From positions 1 through 5,691 of the forward strand of contig JANMZO010000300.1 in NCBI GenBank assembly GCA_031383405.1: a stretch of DNA of 5,691 nucleotides. Direction: 5' to 3'. Each line of letters opens with the position of its first letter. Within the stretch, counting starts at the first letter, position 1. The position numbers and the translations under genes were made by a program. The notes under the pieces were generated by a model. That model had not been told where the DNA came from, made no database searches, and was given only the letters and a program-made list of their open reading frames with translations. The DNA comes from JANMZO01 sp031383405 (GTDB lineage: Bacteria > Actinomycetota > Acidimicrobiia > Acidimicrobiales > JANYDT01). This document shows positions 5,162-5,691 of the stretch, one piece after another.

Positions 5162-5446
5162 TCAGAGAATGCTCTCGCGTGGTGGTTGTGTGAGGTCGAG
5201 GCGGGTGGTCAGGTCGAGTTGGAAGCGGCCGTAGGGATTGATGTGGGTCCAGAACAACGGGGTGAGTGCGCGCTGTTCGTGGGGTCCGATGCTGTCGTGG
5301 AACTCCGGTACTTCGAGCACTGCCTGGAGCAGGAGCGTGTTGATGTGCACGAGCGCCGACTGTAAGAGGTGCAGTGACAGCATCGAGGTTTCGTCGTGTT
5401 CACGGTCGGGTCCGGTGAGGTCGCCGTCTTTGCCGTATTCTCTGCA
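5162..5446 (-). pseudogene. Tn3-family transposase TnpA, C-terminal remnant
   Basis: The last 94 or so codons of this minus-strand frame encode REYGKDGDLTGPDREHDE, then MLSLHLLQSALVHINTLLLQ, and finally RALTPLFWTHINPYGRFQLD. This is the C-terminus of Tn3-family TnpA (Tn3-type DDE domain), where families read FYGK.GD......E.SML.L.LLQ..LV..NTL and end with LTPL.W.H..PYG. The stop is TGA at 5164-5162. Full TnpA proteins are close to 1000 residues, so about nine tenths is missing. Similarity ceases upstream of about 5446, although the frame stays open to 5629 with an unrelated Arg/Pro-rich sequence. I found no continuation in the other minus-strand frames up to the right edge. The fragment cannot encode an active transposase and marks an old transposon insertion or deletion next to the fumarase gene. 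Confidence 0.85.
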
Positions 5447-5639
5447 CTTTCGAGGCCGGGAAGCGCGGCTCGGCTGTGTCGAGGGGACGCCAACGCCGCC
5501 AAGTTTCCAGTCAGGTTTCGGTTCGCGGGCACGTGTCGCCCCCGAGCACCGGGTACATTCACGATTGGCTTGCCAACCTGGGAACAATACCGAAGCATTC
5601 ACGTCGCAAACGTGCGAAGTCGACACCAAAAATCTTCGT

Positions 5640-5678
5640 TTCTTCTTTTGGTGAAAGGCCGATTTCTGTCATACCCCC
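5640..5678 (-). repeat. Possible Tn3-type terminal inverted repeat
   Basis: On the minus strand, the sequence starting at 5678 reads GGGGGTATGACAGAAATCGG and continues CCTTTCACCAAAAGAAG. Tn3-family ends are about 38 bp, begin GGGG and often have a CAGAAAA-like part followed by an AAG-ending half, so length, start and orientation (GGGG pointing outward to the right) are suggestive. A partner end left of the TnpA remnant was not found between 4919 and 5161. The stretch 5447-5639 holds no gene I can recognise. Confidence 0.3.
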
Positions 5679-5691
5679 TTTCGTATAATCA

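Noticed and set aside
5679..5691. TATAAT box at 5684-5689 as a promoter
   Set aside because: The -10 match is perfect, but no -35-like hexamer occurs at 16-18 bp upstream and the window ends immediately after it.
1..5691. CRISPR array, tRNA or rRNA genes
   Set aside because: No regularly spaced direct repeats, no cloverleaf-type sequence and no rRNA-like segment were seen on either strand.

Overview
The window looks like an accessory, element-scarred stretch from a high-GC Gram-positive bacterium, most likely an actinomycete. The signs are high-GC codon usage, GTG starts, a probable leaderless toxin transcript, a mycobacterial-type class II fumarase sequence, a Dps with a Lys/Arg/Ala-rich C-terminal tail, and a Tn3-type transposase fragment. 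The species cannot be named from the sequence alone.

Left part (1-1123): three pieces lie side by side. First is the truncated 5' half of an IS6-family transposase (1-141), which runs off the left edge. Next is an intact, compact hicA-hicB toxin-antitoxin module (272-852), with an inverted repeat embedded in its promoter. Last is a decayed C-terminal end of a tyrosine recombinase, broken by two frame changes (about 887-1116). This remnant runs into a perfect 14-bp inverted repeat (1086-1123), which could be a recombination site, an element end or a hairpin.

Middle part (1307-3510): a DMT/EamA-family inner-membrane transporter carries a histidine-rich C-terminal tail. That tail is cut by a one-base frame change near 2262; the -1 frame continues for 36 more codons, 13 of them His, to a TGA at 2373. 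About 400 bp with no convincing gene follows. Then comes a Dps-type ferritin (2833-3510) with all ferroxidase ligands, a good ribosome binding site and a plausible SigF-like stress promoter.

Right part (3536-5691): a class II fumarase-like gene on the minus strand converges on dps with 25 bp between the stop codons. It keeps the catalytic signature but has an atypical N-terminus and a diverged segment after the signature loop. Upstream of it are a short gene-poor stretch with GC-rich hairpins, the C-terminal remnant of a Tn3-family transposase on the minus strand (5162-5446), and a possible Tn3-type terminal repeat near the right edge.

The intact genes do not form one pathway. Addiction/stability (HicAB), export (DMT with a metal-binding-type tail), iron/oxidative protection (Dps) and central metabolism (fumarase) sit between the wrecks of at least three different mobile elements. 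I see no clear new multi-gene system. The most interesting items are the frameshifted His tail, the perfect inverted repeat next to the recombinase relic, and the overlap of promoter and operator in front of hicA.
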